DNA of 38,192 nt. It comes from Streptomyces apricus. Its GTDB lineage: Bacteria; Actinomycetota; Actinomycetes; Streptomycetales; Streptomycetaceae. This document shows, one piece after another, positions 26,126 through 34,360 of the stretch (position 1 is its first letter; each line of letters starts with the position of its first letter). The translations under genes were made by a program, and so were the position numbers. The stretch spans positions 160,856 to 199,047 of the forward strand of contig NZ_VDFC01000043.1 of assembly GCF_008369065.1 (NCBI RefSeq), in the 5' to 3' direction. Below the pieces are notes generated by a model that was not told the DNA's origin, did no database searches, and was given only the letters and a program-made list of their open reading frames with translations.

Positions 26126-26830
26126 TGCGCAGCCTCCGGGCCGACCGAAGTGCCGGCCGCGGGGGACGGCTCCGTCCACGACTCCGCACACGGCTCCGGT
26201 CCGCCCCGGTCGGTGCGCCGCCGGAAAGCGCAGGTAGCGCGGGGGTACGGCGGCCGTGAGCCAGACGCCGTTGGCGCTGACCCTGAAGACGTGGCCGTCG
26301 CGGTCCATGGCGCCCGCGTCCACGGCGAGCACGACGGGACGGCCGCGGCGGGCGCCGACGCGGGTCGCCGTCCCACGGTCCGCCGAGAGGTGCACGTCGT
26401 GCCGGTTCATGGGCCGCAGGCCCTCGGCGCGGATCGCGTCCAGAGCGGGGGCGACGGTCCCGTGGTAGAGGTACGCGGGCGGGGTCGCCGCGGGCAGCCC
26501 CAGGTCCACCTCCACGGAGTGGCCCTGGCTGGCGCGGATCCGGGTGCCCTCGACCGCGAAACGCCGCTTGTCGTTGTGGGCCACCACGTGGTCGAGCTCG
26601 GCCCGGGTGAAGCGGAAGCCGTGGTCGGCCGCCGCGGCGATCAGGATGTCGATCTCGACCCAGCCGCCCTCGTCTAGGGTGAGCCCGATCCGTTCGGGCT
26701 GGTGCCGCAGATGCTTCGAGAGGTACTTCGACACCTTGACGACGCGTCTCCCGTCGAGACCGGACACGGGCCCACCGGTTGCGTTGCCGGTTGTGCCGCC
26801 GCCGGTTTCCCCCGGGTCGTTCTGGCTCAT
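26123..26830 (-). CDS. kptA: RNA 2'-phosphotransferase (Tpt1/KptA family)
   Basis: A 235-aa enzyme that transfers the 2'-phosphate of an RNA splice junction to NAD+, releasing ADP-ribose cyclic phosphate. Conserved signatures are [46 protein letters not shown] and HDVHLS, so the catalytic Arg/His residues appear present. ATG at 26830 (MSQNDPGE) is chosen; the open frame further upstream crosses a DnaA-box cluster and is not coding. The N-terminal about 33 residues and the C-terminal about 25 residues ([10 protein letters not shown]...) are extensions without family similarity. No tRNA ligase or other RNA-repair gene is adjacent; its bacterial substrate is unknown. Confidence 0.9.
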   Translation of the reverse strand: MSQNDPGETGGGTTGNATGGPVSGLDGRRVVKVSKYLSKHLRHQPERIGLTLDEGGWVEIDILIAAAADHGFRFTRAELDHVVAHNDKRRFAVEGTRIRASQGHSVEVDLGLPAATPPAYLYHGTVAPALDAIRAEGLRPMNRHDVHLSADRGTATRVGARRGRPVVLAVDAGAMDRDGHVFRVSANGVWLTAAVPPRYLRFPAAHRPGRTGAVCGVVDGAVPRGRHFGRPGGCA

Positions 26831-26887
26831 TCCGTCAGGATGCCTGGTGAGACGCTGATCACGCGAACGATTTTGACCTTCGAGGTT

Positions 26888-26941
26888 TGATCCACAGGTA
26901 AATGCGTTATCCACAGCGCCAGTTGATGAATCTGTGGACAA
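26888..26941. other. DnaA-box cluster between kptA and the MerR gene
   Basis: Three boxes in 54 bp: TGATCCACA (26888-26896, degenerate), TTATCCACA (26907-26915) and TGTGGACAA (26933-26941, the reverse of the perfect Streptomyces box TTGTCCACA). The stretch is AT-richer than its surroundings. No dnaA or dnaN gene is near, so this is not the main origin. Confidence 0.75.
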
Positions 26942-26953
26942 CTGGGCCTCCGG

Positions 26954-27958
26954 TCACGGGGGTTCGTCAAGTTTGTTTGACGAACCGGCCTGTGCGGTCA
27001 GTGCGTCCAAGCGCCGTGCCCGCAGCTCGCGTTCGGCGGCCAGGGCGAAGAACTCGGCTGTGTGCTCCGCGCCGACCGACCTTTCCACGGCGGTCACCGT
27101 CGCCTCCGGCACCGCCACGTCACGCGTCCTCCCCCTGTCGGGAGCGTGTCCGTCCGCGCCCAGGTGACGACGCAGCTCGCGGTGCGCGAACAGCCGCATC
27201 GCCCGCGCCAGTTCGGCGTCCACCGTCTGCCGGGCGAGCGGCCGCAGCCGCCGTACGAGGGCCGCCGCCTCGGTGGCGTCGGCGTCGGCCGGCGGACGAT
27301 CGCCCAGGTAGCGGGCGAAGACGTGCTCGGTCGTGAACTCCAGGAACCGCACGGCGATGTGCTCGACCTGGACCCTCAGCTCCCGCAGGTGACCGGAGAT
27401 CGCGGACAGCGGGACGCCCGCCCCGTGCAACTCGGCGGCCACCGCCAGCTCCTGGGGACTCGGTACGAGGAACACGTCGTCCTGCCCCGGGATGCGTTCG
27501 AGCACTCCGAGCTCGACGGCCTCGGCCACCGCTGCCTCGGTCACCGCTGCCTCGGTCACCGCTGCCTCGGTTACCCCCGCGTCCGCCACCGCCGTCCCGT
27601 GCGGCGCGCCGCCGAACCGTTCGTCGAGCTCGGCCCGCGAGATGCGGACCGCCTCCTCGTCCGTCCACGGACCGTCGACCTCGGCGACCAGTCCGAGGAC
27701 GCCTCCGAGGCCGCGTCCCGTGTCCCAGGCCTCCAGGAGTTCCTTGATGGACGCCAGGGTGTAGCCGCGGTCCAGCAGCTCGGCGATCCGCCGCAGCCGG
27801 GCCAGATGCGCGTCCGAGTAGACGTTGGCACGGCCGCGCCGCTCGGGTCGGGGCAGCAGCCCGCGGTCCTGGTAGGCGCGGATCGTCCGGACCGTGGCGC
27901 CGCTGCGGTGCGCCAGGTCCTCGATCCGGTACGCAGCGCCGGGGGGTTCCTCGGTCAC
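26954..27958 (-). CDS. MerR-family transcriptional regulator
   Basis: A 334-aa regulator. The winged HTH is at the N-terminus (YRIEDLAHRSGATVRTIRAYQDRGLLP, about residues 10-36) followed by the MerR wing and dimerisation helix (YSDAHLARLRRIAELLDRGYTLASIKELLE). The middle has a TEAAV repeat (VTEAAVTEAAVAEA) from a 15-bp DNA repeat, then a long helical C-terminal domain of unknown type, with no metal-binding Cys pattern visible. GTG at 27958 with GGAAGGGCGGGGA upstream. It follows the epoxide-hydrolase/SDR fusion by 25 bp, so both form one operon it may regulate. Confidence 0.87.
   Translation of the reverse strand: MTEEPPGAAYRIEDLAHRSGATVRTIRAYQDRGLLPRPERRGRANVYSDAHLARLRRIAELLDRGYTLASIKELLEAWDTGRGLGGVLGLVAEVDGPWTDEEAVRISRAELDERFGGAPHGTAVADAGVTEAAVTEAAVTEAAVAEAVELGVLERIPGQDDVFLVPSPQELAVAAELHGAGVPLSAISGHLRELRVQVEHIAVRFLEFTTEHVFARYLGDRPPADADATEAAALVRRLRPLARQTVDAELARAMRLFAHRELRRHLGADGHAPDRGRTRDVAVPEATVTAVERSVGAEHTAEFFALAAERELRARRLDALTAQAGSSNKLDEPP
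26961..26986. repeat. 10-bp inverted repeat in the 3' end of the MerR gene
   Basis: GGTTCGTCAA (26961-26970) and TTGACGAACC (26977-26986) are perfect complements around GTTTGT. It encodes the tail NKLDEPP and may act as a hairpin terminator within the coding end or as a protein-binding site. Confidence 0.45.
27520..27579. repeat. 15-bp tandem repeat (4 units) in the MerR gene
   Basis: GCCTCGG(C/T)CACCGCT repeats at 27520, 27535 and 27550, with a degenerate fourth unit at 27565-27579. It codes for TEAAV pentapeptides on the minus strand and is a likely length-variable linker. Confidence 0.85.
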
Positions 27959-27983
27959 CGTCCCCGCCCTTCCGGACCGCCGG

Positions 27984-29750
27984 TCACAGCCGGGGCTCCA
28001 CCCGGGCGATCGCGCGCAGCGCACCGGGGGCGAGGCGGGACAGGAGGCGGCCGCCGCGCGCCTCCGCCGTCACGGGCACCACGGCCTGGTTGCGGACGAC
28101 GGCGCGCAGTACGGCCGCGGCGACCTTCTCCGGCGGGTAGTTGCGCAGCCCGTACAGCCGCGCGGACCTCTTCCGGCGCCGTTCCTCCTCGGCCGCGTCG
28201 ACCCCGGTGAAGCGGGCGGTCGACGTGATGTTCGTGTTGACGAAGCCGGGGCAGATCGCCGAGACCCCGATGCCCCGGCCCGCCAGTTCGGCGCGCAGGC
28301 ACTCGCTGAGCATCAGCACCGCCGCCTTGGAGGTGCTGTAGGCGGGCAGCGCCTTCGACGGCAGGTACGCGGCCGCCGACGCGGTGTTGACGATGTGGCC
28401 GCCCTGGCCGCGCTCGGCCATCTGCTTCCCGAAGAGCCGGCAGCCGTGGATCACACCCCACAGGTTGACGTCGAGGACCTTGCGCCAGTCGTCCACGCCG
28501 GTGTCGAGGAAGGGGCCGGACACCCCGATCCCGGCGTTGTTCACCAGGACGTCGACCACCCCGTACTCGGCGGCGACCTTCGCCGCGAGCTGTTCCATGG
28601 CCCGCTCGTCCGAGACGTCGACCGTCTCGGCCCACGCCTGTGGGGCGCCGGCCGAGCGGGACAGTTCGGCGGTGTGCGCCGCGCTGCCGGCGTCCCGGTC
28701 GACGGCCACCACGCGCGCGCCGGCCGCGGCGAACGCGAGGGCGGTGGCCCGTCCGATGCCGCTGCCCGCGCCGGTGACCAGCACGAGCTGCCCGCCGAAG
28801 CGTTCCGCGTGCGGGCCGCGCGCCCGTGGCACGGGACGGCCGCCCTCGGTCGCGGTCACGAAGTCGGTGATCCAGGCGGCCAGCTGGTCGGGCCGGGTGC
28901 GCGGGACCCAGTGCTTCGCCGGGAGGGTGCGGCGCACCAGCCGGGGCGCCCACGACTCCAGTTCGTCGTAGAGCTTCTCCGACAGGAACGCGTCCCCGAG
29001 CGGCGTGATGAGCTGCACGGGCGCGTGCGCGTAGGCGTCGGCACGGGGAGCGCGCAGGCGCGGACGGACGTTGTCGCGGTACAGCCAGGCGCCGTGGGCC
29101 GCGTCCCTGGGCAGCGACGGGGTCGGGTAGCCGTCCGCGGGGACCCCTTCGAGCCTGCGCAGAATGCCCGGCCACTGTCTGCCGAGGGGGCCGCGCCAGG
29201 CGAGTTCGGGGAGCACGGGAGTGTGCAGGAGGTACACGTACCAGGACTTGGCGCCCTGACCGAGCAGCTGGCCGACCCTGCGGGGCGTGGGACGGGTCAT
29301 GCGCTTCTTGATCCAGTGCCCGAAGTGGTCCAGGGAGGGGCCGGACATCGAGGTGAAGGAGGCGATCCGCCCCTTCGTCCGTCCGACCGTGGTGAACTCC
29401 CAGGCCTGCACCGAACCCCAGTCGTGGCCCACCAGGTGCACCGGCCGGTCCGGGCTGACCGCGTCCGCGACCGCCAGGAAGTCGTCCGTCAGCTTCTCCA
29501 GCGTGAACCCGCCGCGCAGGGGCCGGGGTGCGGTGGACCCGCCGTGGCCGCGGACGTCGTACAGCACGACGTGGAAGCGCTCGGCCAGCCGGGCGGCGAC
29601 CTCGGACCACACCTCCTTGGAGTCCGGATAGCCGTGCACGAGCACCACCGTGGGCCGCGCGGCATCGCCCAGCTCGGCGACGCACAGCTCGACTCCGCCC
29701 GTGCGCACCCGGCGCTCGCGCGCTGTCCGGAGGACCACTTCCGACGTCAT
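27984..29750 (-). CDS. Epoxide hydrolase-SDR oxidoreductase fusion (EphD-like)
   Basis: A 588-aa bifunctional protein. Residues 1 to about 315 form an alpha/beta-hydrolase of epoxide-hydrolase type: oxyanion HGYP (39-42), nucleophile D110 in GHDWG and a catalytic His in AKHWVP. From about 325 a short-chain dehydrogenase follows: TGAGSGIG, NNAGIGVSG, NTASAAAYLP and catalytic YSTSK (471-475). This order matches mycobacterial EphD, which acts on lipid substrates; Streptomyces lacks mycolates, so its substrate is unknown. ATG at 29750. First gene of an operon with the MerR regulator, and divergent from the ABC operon. Confidence 0.88.
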   Translation of the reverse strand: MTSEVVLRTARERRVRTGGVELCVAELGDAARPTVVLVHGYPDSKEVWSEVAARLAERFHVVLYDVRGHGGSTAPRPLRGGFTLEKLTDDFLAVADAVSPDRPVHLVGHDWGSVQAWEFTTVGRTKGRIASFTSMSGPSLDHFGHWIKKRMTRPTPRRVGQLLGQGAKSWYVYLLHTPVLPELAWRGPLGRQWPGILRRLEGVPADGYPTPSLPRDAAHGAWLYRDNVRPRLRAPRADAYAHAPVQLITPLGDAFLSEKLYDELESWAPRLVRRTLPAKHWVPRTRPDQLAAWITDFVTATEGGRPVPRARGPHAERFGGQLVLVTGAGSGIGRATALAFAAAGARVVAVDRDAGSAAHTAELSRSAGAPQAWAETVDVSDERAMEQLAAKVAAEYGVVDVLVNNAGIGVSGPFLDTGVDDWRKVLDVNLWGVIHGCRLFGKQMAERGQGGHIVNTASAAAYLPSKALPAYSTSKAAVLMLSECLRAELAGRGIGVSAICPGFVNTNITSTARFTGVDAAEEERRRKRSARLYGLRNYPPEKVAAAVLRAVVRNQAVVPVTAEARGGRLLSRLAPGALRAIARVEPRL

Positions 29751-30063
29751 GCCACCGTCCGTTCCGAGCCGGCTGCCCCGCGGGCCGCCGAGCCGCTTGC
29801 CGTACGCGTCCGCAACCTGACACCGATGAATGTGACAATGACCGGCGGCTACGTCAAGGGCGGGTCCGCGACCTGTGGAAAACCCGGTCTCCGGGACGAA
29901 CCGGGACGCCCCGGGCCGGGCCGGCCGGTCCGGGGATGCGGAGCGGCAGCCGCCGGTTGCCCGACCTGAGGGTGACCCCTACGGGCCCGTACGACCGGAG
30001 AGTGAGGGCGATACAGCTCCCAGGTCTGACGACTGATGTGGCCTGCGCCACTACCTTCGTAGC
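29751..30063. promoter_or_regulatory. Divergent promoter region between the EphD-like gene and the ABC operon
   Basis: This 313-bp gap holds no gene. TACCTT (30052-30057) lies 6 nt before the GTG of the ABC ATPase, a leaderless-type -10. On the EphD side, two TGTCA direct repeats (about 29820-29840, read on the minus strand) may be regulator half-sites. A single DnaA-like 9-mer TGTGGAAAA is at 29874-29882. The middle is GC-rich with repeated CCGGGC runs and no further signal I can support. Confidence 0.45.
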
Positions 30064-31083
30064 GTGACTGTGATCGCGACCGAAAGCCTGAGCAAGCGGT
30101 TCCCCAGGGTGACCGCTCTTGACCGGCTCTCCGTGGACGTCGGACCCGGTGTGACCGGACTCGTCGGAGCCAACGGAGCCGGCAAGTCCACACTGATCAA
30201 GATCCTGCTGGGTCTGTCCCCCGCCACCGAGGGCCGCGCCGCCGTGCTCGGACTCGACGTCGCCACCCGGGGCGGCGACATCCGCGAGCGCGTCGGGTAC
30301 ATGCCCGAGCACGACTGCCTGCCGCCCGACGTCTCGGCCACCGAGTTCGTCGTCCACATGGCGCGCATGTCGGGACTGCCCCCGGCGGCGGCCCGTGAGC
30401 GCACCGCGGACACGCTTCGCCACGTCGGCCTCTACGAGGAGCGGTACCGCCCCATCGGCGGCTACTCGACGGGCATGAAGCAGCGCGTCAAGCTCGCCCA
30501 GGCGCTGGTCCACGACCCGCAGCTGGTCTTCCTCGACGAGCCGACGAACGGCCTCGACCCTGTCGGCCGCGACGAGATGCTCGGCCTGATCCGCCGCATC
30601 CACACCGACTTCGGCATCTCCGTCCTGGTCACCTCGCACCTGCTGGGCGAGCTGGAGCGCACCTGCGACCACGTCGTCGTCATCGACGGCGGCAAGCTCC
30701 TGCGCTCCAGCTCCACCACCGACTTCACCCAGCGCACCGCGATCCTCGCGGTCGAGGTCACCGACACGGACGAGCACCCGGACGGCACCGCCGCCCTGCG
30801 CGAGGTGCTGCACGCGCGCGGTGTCGAGACCCACGACGGCAGCGGCCTCCCCGGCGCGGGCCACATCCTGCTGCTCACCGCGCAGGGCGAGGAGACCTAC
30901 GACCTCGTACGGGACGTCGTCGCCGACCTGGGCCTCGGTCTGGTGCGCATGGAGCAGCGCAGGCACCACATCGCGGAGGTCTTCAAGGACAGCGACGAAC
31001 AGGCGGCCAGGGAAGCGCAGGCCCGGCCGGCCCCGGAGAACGGCGACGAACAGCGGAAGGAGGCGGTCGGCCATGGCGGTTGA
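30064..31083 (+). CDS. ABC exporter ATP-binding protein (first of two)
   Basis: A 339-aa ATPase. Walker A is GANGAGKST (about residue 37), the Q-loop region is GYMPEHDCLPP, the signature YSTGMKQRVKLAQ and Walker B LVFLDEPTNGLD, followed by the switch His in TSHLLGELE. The shape is that of the drug/Na+/antibiotic-resistance export family (ABC-2). A C-terminal extension of about 110 residues follows. GTG at 30064 with TACCTT 6 nt upstream suggests leaderless translation. It overlaps the next gene by 11 bp. Substrate unknown. Confidence 0.92.
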   Translation: MTVIATESLSKRFPRVTALDRLSVDVGPGVTGLVGANGAGKSTLIKILLGLSPATEGRAAVLGLDVATRGGDIRERVGYMPEHDCLPPDVSATEFVVHMARMSGLPPAAARERTADTLRHVGLYEERYRPIGGYSTGMKQRVKLAQALVHDPQLVFLDEPTNGLDPVGRDEMLGLIRRIHTDFGISVLVTSHLLGELERTCDHVVVIDGGKLLRSSSTTDFTQRTAILAVEVTDTDEHPDGTAALREVLHARGVETHDGSGLPGAGHILLLTAQGEETYDLVRDVVADLGLGLVRMEQRRHHIAEVFKDSDEQAAREAQARPAPENGDEQRKEAVGHGG

Positions 31084-31999
31084 GCAGCCCCAGGCACAGA
31101 CGGCCCCGGCCCCGGTCCGGGCGGGCGAGCAGACCCGGATCCACAACATCGGCTACCGCAACTACGACGGCCCGCGCCTGGGACGCGCGTACGCCCGCCG
31201 CTCGCTCTACTCGCAGTCCCTGCGCGGCGCGTACGGCCTGGGCAGGTCGGTGAAGTCCAAGGTGCTGCCGATGCTGCTCTTCGTGGTGATGTGCGTCCCC
31301 GCGCTGATCATGGTCGCGGTCGCCGTCGCCACCAAGGCGAAGGACCTGCCCGTCGACTACACGCGCTACGCGATCATCATGCAGGCCGTCATCGGCCTGT
31401 ACGTCGCCTCCCAGGGACCGCAGTCCGTCTCCCGCGACCTGCGCTTCAAGACCGTCCCCCTGTACTTCTCGCGCCCCATCGAGACCGGCGACTACGTACG
31501 CGCCAAGTACGCCGCCCTGGCCTCGGCGCTGTTCATGCTCACCGCCGCACCGCTCCTCGTGCTGTACGTGGGCGCGCTGCTGGCCAAACTCGACTTCACC
31601 GACCAGACCAAGGGCTTCGCGCAAGGGCTCGTCTCCGTGGCACTGCTCTCCCTGCTCTTCGCCGGCATCGGCCTCGTCATCTCGGCGGTCACCCCGCGCC
31701 GCGGCTTCGGCATCGCCGCCGTCATCGCCGTGCTGACGATCTCCTACGGGGCGGTCTCCACCGTCCAGGCCATCGCCTACGACCAGTCCAGCACCGACGC
31801 GATCGCCTGGCTCGGGCTCTTCTCGCCCATCACGCTCATCGACGGGGTCCAGACCGCGTTCCTCGGCGCCTCGTCCGCCTTCCCCGGCGGCGAAGGCCCC
31901 TCCGGTGCGCAGGGCGTCGTCTACCTGCTCGTCGTCCTGGGACTCGTCGCGGGCTGCTACGGCCTCCTGATGCGCCGCTACCGAAAGGTCGGGCTGTGA
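31073..31999 (+). CDS. ABC-2 type membrane permease (first of two)
   Basis: A 308-aa permease with a cytoplasmic N-terminus (RIHNIGYRNYDGPRLGRAYARRSLY) and about six membrane helices, for example VLPMLLFVVMCVPALIMVAV and ALFMLTAAPLLVLYVGALL. SVSRDLRFKTVPLYFSRPI is the conserved amphipathic loop of this family. ATG at 31073 follows GGAAGGAGG by about 8 nt and overlaps the ATPase gene, so the two are translationally coupled and presumably form one transporter. Confidence 0.88.
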   Translation: MAVEQPQAQTAPAPVRAGEQTRIHNIGYRNYDGPRLGRAYARRSLYSQSLRGAYGLGRSVKSKVLPMLLFVVMCVPALIMVAVAVATKAKDLPVDYTRYAIIMQAVIGLYVASQGPQSVSRDLRFKTVPLYFSRPIETGDYVRAKYAALASALFMLTAAPLLVLYVGALLAKLDFTDQTKGFAQGLVSVALLSLLFAGIGLVISAVTPRRGFGIAAVIAVLTISYGAVSTVQAIAYDQSSTDAIAWLGLFSPITLIDGVQTAFLGASSAFPGGEGPSGAQGVVYLLVVLGLVAGCYGLLMRRYRKVGL

Positions 32000-32048
32000 C
32001 CGTCCGTCCGTCGTCCGCCACCACCCCCCTGAGGAACGGGCCGCGCCC

Positions 32049-32960
32049 ATGAGCACACTCACCATCGACCACGTCTCACGCTGGTTCGGCAACGTGGTGG
32101 CCGTCAACGACATCACCATGACCATCGGCCCCGGCGTCACCGGACTGCTCGGCCCGAACGGCGCCGGGAAGTCCACCCTCATCAACATGATGGGCGGCTT
32201 CCTGGCCCCCTCCACCGGCTCCGTCACCCTCGACGGCCGGCCGACCTGGCGCAACGAGGAGATCTACCAGCACATCGGCATCGTCCCCGAGCGCGAGGCG
32301 ATGTACGACTTCCTCACGGGGCGCGAGTTCGTCGTCGCCAACGCCGAGCTGCACGGACTCGGCGACAGGGCCGCGCACCGCGCGCTCGCCACGGTGGAGA
32401 TGGAGTACGCGCAGGACCGCAAGATCTCGACGTACTCCAAGGGCATGCGCCAGCGCGTGAAGATGGCCTCCGCGCTCGTCCACGACCCGTCGCTGCTCCT
32501 GCTCGACGAGCCCTTCAACGGCATGGACCCGCGCCAGCGCATGCAGCTGATGGACCTGCTGCGGCGTATGGGCGACGAGGGCCGCACGGTCCTCTTCTCC
32601 TCGCACATCCTGGAGGAGGTCGAGCAGCTCGCCTCGCACATCGAGGTGATCGTCGCCGGACGGCACGCGGCGAGCGGCGACTTCCGCCGCATCCGCCGCC
32701 TGATGACCGACCGCCCGCACCGCTACCTGGTCCGCTCCAGCGACGACCGGGTCCTCGCGGCCGCGCTCATCGCCGACCCGTCGACGTCCGGCATCGAGGT
32801 CGACCTCCAGGAGGGCGCGCTGCACATCCAGGCCATCGACTTCCCCCGCTTCACGGCGCTGCTGCCGCGGGTGGCCCGCGAGCACGGCATCCGGCTGCTC
32901 ACGGTCTCCCCGTCGGACGAGTCCCTTGAGTCCGTCTTCTCGTATCTCGTCGCGGCGTAG
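32049..32960 (+). CDS. ABC exporter ATP-binding protein (second)
   Basis: A 303-aa ATPase paralogous to the first: Walker A GPNGAGKST, Q-loop IGIVPEREAM, signature YSKGMRQRVKMAS, Walker B LLLLDEPFNGMD and switch His in SSHILEEVE. ATG at 32049 has GAGGAACGGG upstream; the gap from the preceding permease gene is 49 bp. The C-terminal part (HRYLVRSSDDRVLAAALI) is a regulatory tail seen in related exporters. Confidence 0.92.
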   Translation: MSTLTIDHVSRWFGNVVAVNDITMTIGPGVTGLLGPNGAGKSTLINMMGGFLAPSTGSVTLDGRPTWRNEEIYQHIGIVPEREAMYDFLTGREFVVANAELHGLGDRAAHRALATVEMEYAQDRKISTYSKGMRQRVKMASALVHDPSLLLLDEPFNGMDPRQRMQLMDLLRRMGDEGRTVLFSSHILEEVEQLASHIEVIVAGRHAASGDFRRIRRLMTDRPHRYLVRSSDDRVLAAALIADPSTSGIEVDLQEGALHIQAIDFPRFTALLPRVAREHGIRLLTVSPSDESLESVFSYLVAA

Positions 32961-32971
32961 GAGGCCGAAAG

Positions 32972-33688
32972 ATGTACGACCCCACAGTCGCCCGGCTCAC
33001 CTACCGCGGTCTCCTGGGCCGCCGCCGGGCCCTCATCCTGGGCGCCCTGCCCGTCCTGCTGATCGTCATCTCCGTGGCCGTACGCGGCTTCACGGGCGCC
33101 GACGACCAGGTGGCCGCGGACGTCCTCGGCGGGTTCGCGCTCGCCACGATGGTGCCGATCATCGGTGTCATCGCCGGCACCGGCGCGATCGGCCCGGAGA
33201 TCGACGACGGCTCGGTCGTCTACCTGCTGGCCAAGCCGGTCAAGCGCCCCACGATCATCTTCACCAAGCTGATCGTCGCCGTTGCCGTCACCATGGCGTT
33301 CTCGGCGGTCCCGACGTTCCTCGCCGGGATGATCCTCAACGGGAACGGCCAGCAGATCGCCGTCGCCTACACCGTGGCGGCGCTGGTCGCCTCCATCGCG
33401 TACGCCGCGCTCTTCCTGCTGCTCGGCACGATCACGCGGCACGCGGTGGTCTTCGGGCTCGTCTACGCGCTCGTCTGGGAGGCCCTCTTCGGGACGCTGG
33501 TCTCGGGGGCGAAGACCCTCAGCGTGCAGCAGTGGTCGCTCGCCGTGGGCCACAAGGTGTCCGGGGACCTCGTCACCTCGGACGTGAGCCTCGCCACCGG
33601 CACGGTGCTGCTGGTCGTGGTGACCGTCGCCGCCACCTGGTTCGCGGGCCAGAAGCTGCGGACGCTGACGCTGGCCGGCGAGGAGTAG
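32972..33688 (+). CDS. ABC-2 type membrane permease (second)
   Basis: A 238-aa permease with about six helices (ALILGALPVLLIVISVAV, ALATMVPIIGVIAGTGAIG and others). PEIDDGSVVYLLAKPVKRPTII matches the conserved ABC-2 loop in the same position as SRDLRFKTVPLYFSRPI of the other permease. ATG at 32972 with AGGAGG 9 nt upstream, 11 nt after the second ATPase gene. The last gene of the four-gene operon. Confidence 0.88.
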   Translation: MYDPTVARLTYRGLLGRRRALILGALPVLLIVISVAVRGFTGADDQVAADVLGGFALATMVPIIGVIAGTGAIGPEIDDGSVVYLLAKPVKRPTIIFTKLIVAVAVTMAFSAVPTFLAGMILNGNGQQIAVAYTVAALVASIAYAALFLLLGTITRHAVVFGLVYALVWEALFGTLVSGAKTLSVQQWSLAVGHKVSGDLVTSDVSLATGTVLLVVVTVAATWFAGQKLRTLTLAGEE

Positions 33689-33797
33689 CCCCGGGAGGCC
33701 CCGCGGCCCCAGCGGTCCGGGGCGGCCCGCTCTTGAGGTCCGTCCTACGGGGGCGGCGGCACACTGGCCCGAAGGGATGCGACGAGGAGGAACGGGG

Positions 33798-34073
33798 ATG
33801 GCTGCGCAGACACCACGGAGTGACGGACAGGGTCCCGGCGACGGCGACGGCGGCGCGAACCGGGGCGAGGGCGCCGGCGAGGCCTGGGACGAACCGGTCC
33901 TCGACGACGACTTCATACGGTCCGCCGGTACGGCCGAGCCGTCGGCGCGTGCCCGTATGCTCGCCGCCCGCTGGCGCGACGGCGGACCCGAGCCGCAGCC
34001 CTGGCGCGCCGACGAGCCGCCCGCCGGCTGGTTCTTCAGCAAGGCGCGGCGCCGCAGGTGGCGGCGCGGCTGA
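33798..34073 (+). CDS. Small acidic/basic hypothetical protein
   Basis: A 91-aa soluble protein. A Gly/Asp-rich N-terminus (GDGDGGANRGEGAGEAWDEPVLDDDFIRSA, quoted here only to show charge) leads to EPSARARMLAARWRD, PWRADEPPAGWFF and a basic tail KARRRRWRRG. ATG at 33798 is chosen because GAGGAGG lies 7 nt upstream. I do not recognise a domain; its small size and bipolar charge hint at a protein- or nucleic-acid-binding role (inference). It lies 109 bp after the ABC operon. Confidence 0.65.
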   Translation: MAAQTPRSDGQGPGDGDGGANRGEGAGEAWDEPVLDDDFIRSAGTAEPSARARMLAARWRDGGPEPQPWRADEPPAGWFFSKARRRRWRRG

Positions 34074-34088
34074 TCCCCGGTGGGAGGC

Positions 34089-34128
34089 ACCGGGCCGGAT
34101 GCCGTTTTATTCGGTGGCGCCCGGCCCG
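34089..34128 (+). terminator. GC-rich hairpin after the small hypothetical gene
   Basis: CCGGGCCG near 34091 pairs with CGGCCCGG near 34120, with an inner GCCG/CGGT stem and a TTTTATT loop. Located about 18 nt past the stop of the small gene. Confidence 0.45.
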
Positions 34129-34156
34129 GCCCCCGGGCACAGTGGTCGTGTCCGAA

Positions 34157-34176
34157 ACGCCGGGTCCGTCCGGCGT
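34157..34176. repeat. 7-bp hairpin ACGCCGG/CCGGCGT
   Basis: Perfect arms 34157-34163 and 34170-34176 around GTCCGT, upstream of a possible 19-codon ORF (34202-34261). Role unknown. Between 34074 and 34360 I see only this, the preceding hairpin, the small ORF and a CAGCTCC/GGAGCTG dyad near 34262-34296. Confidence 0.4.
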
Positions 34177-34201
34177 CGCAGTCCGGGAGAGGAGCGCGAC
34201 G

Positions 34202-34261
34202 ATGCCCGTCAGCGGTGGTTCGTCGAGCTCCCGGCAGGGCAGTGCGCGGGCTCCGGAGTAG
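34202..34261 (+). CDS. Possible 19-residue peptide
   Basis: MPVSGGSSSSRQGSARAPE, with a strong GAGAGGAG ribosome site 7 nt before the ATG, in the gap between the small hypothetical gene and the HAD gene. The site is far better than chance for this region, but the peptide is Ser/Gly-rich and unrecognised. Confidence 0.25.
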   Translation: MPVSGGSSSSRQGSARAPE

Positions 34262-34360
34262 TCAGCTCCGTCGAGTCCGGCCCCGTGAGGGAGCTGTCCG
34301 GGGCGGCCGCTTCGAGCGCGCACCTTGGCGCGGGCCGCCCACCCGGCTGCTTCCCCGTTG

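Noticed and set aside
26831-26941. N-terminal extension of KptA through the DnaA boxes
   Set aside because: It would start at a TTG inside a DnaA box with no ribosome site; the ATG at 26830 is more reasonable.
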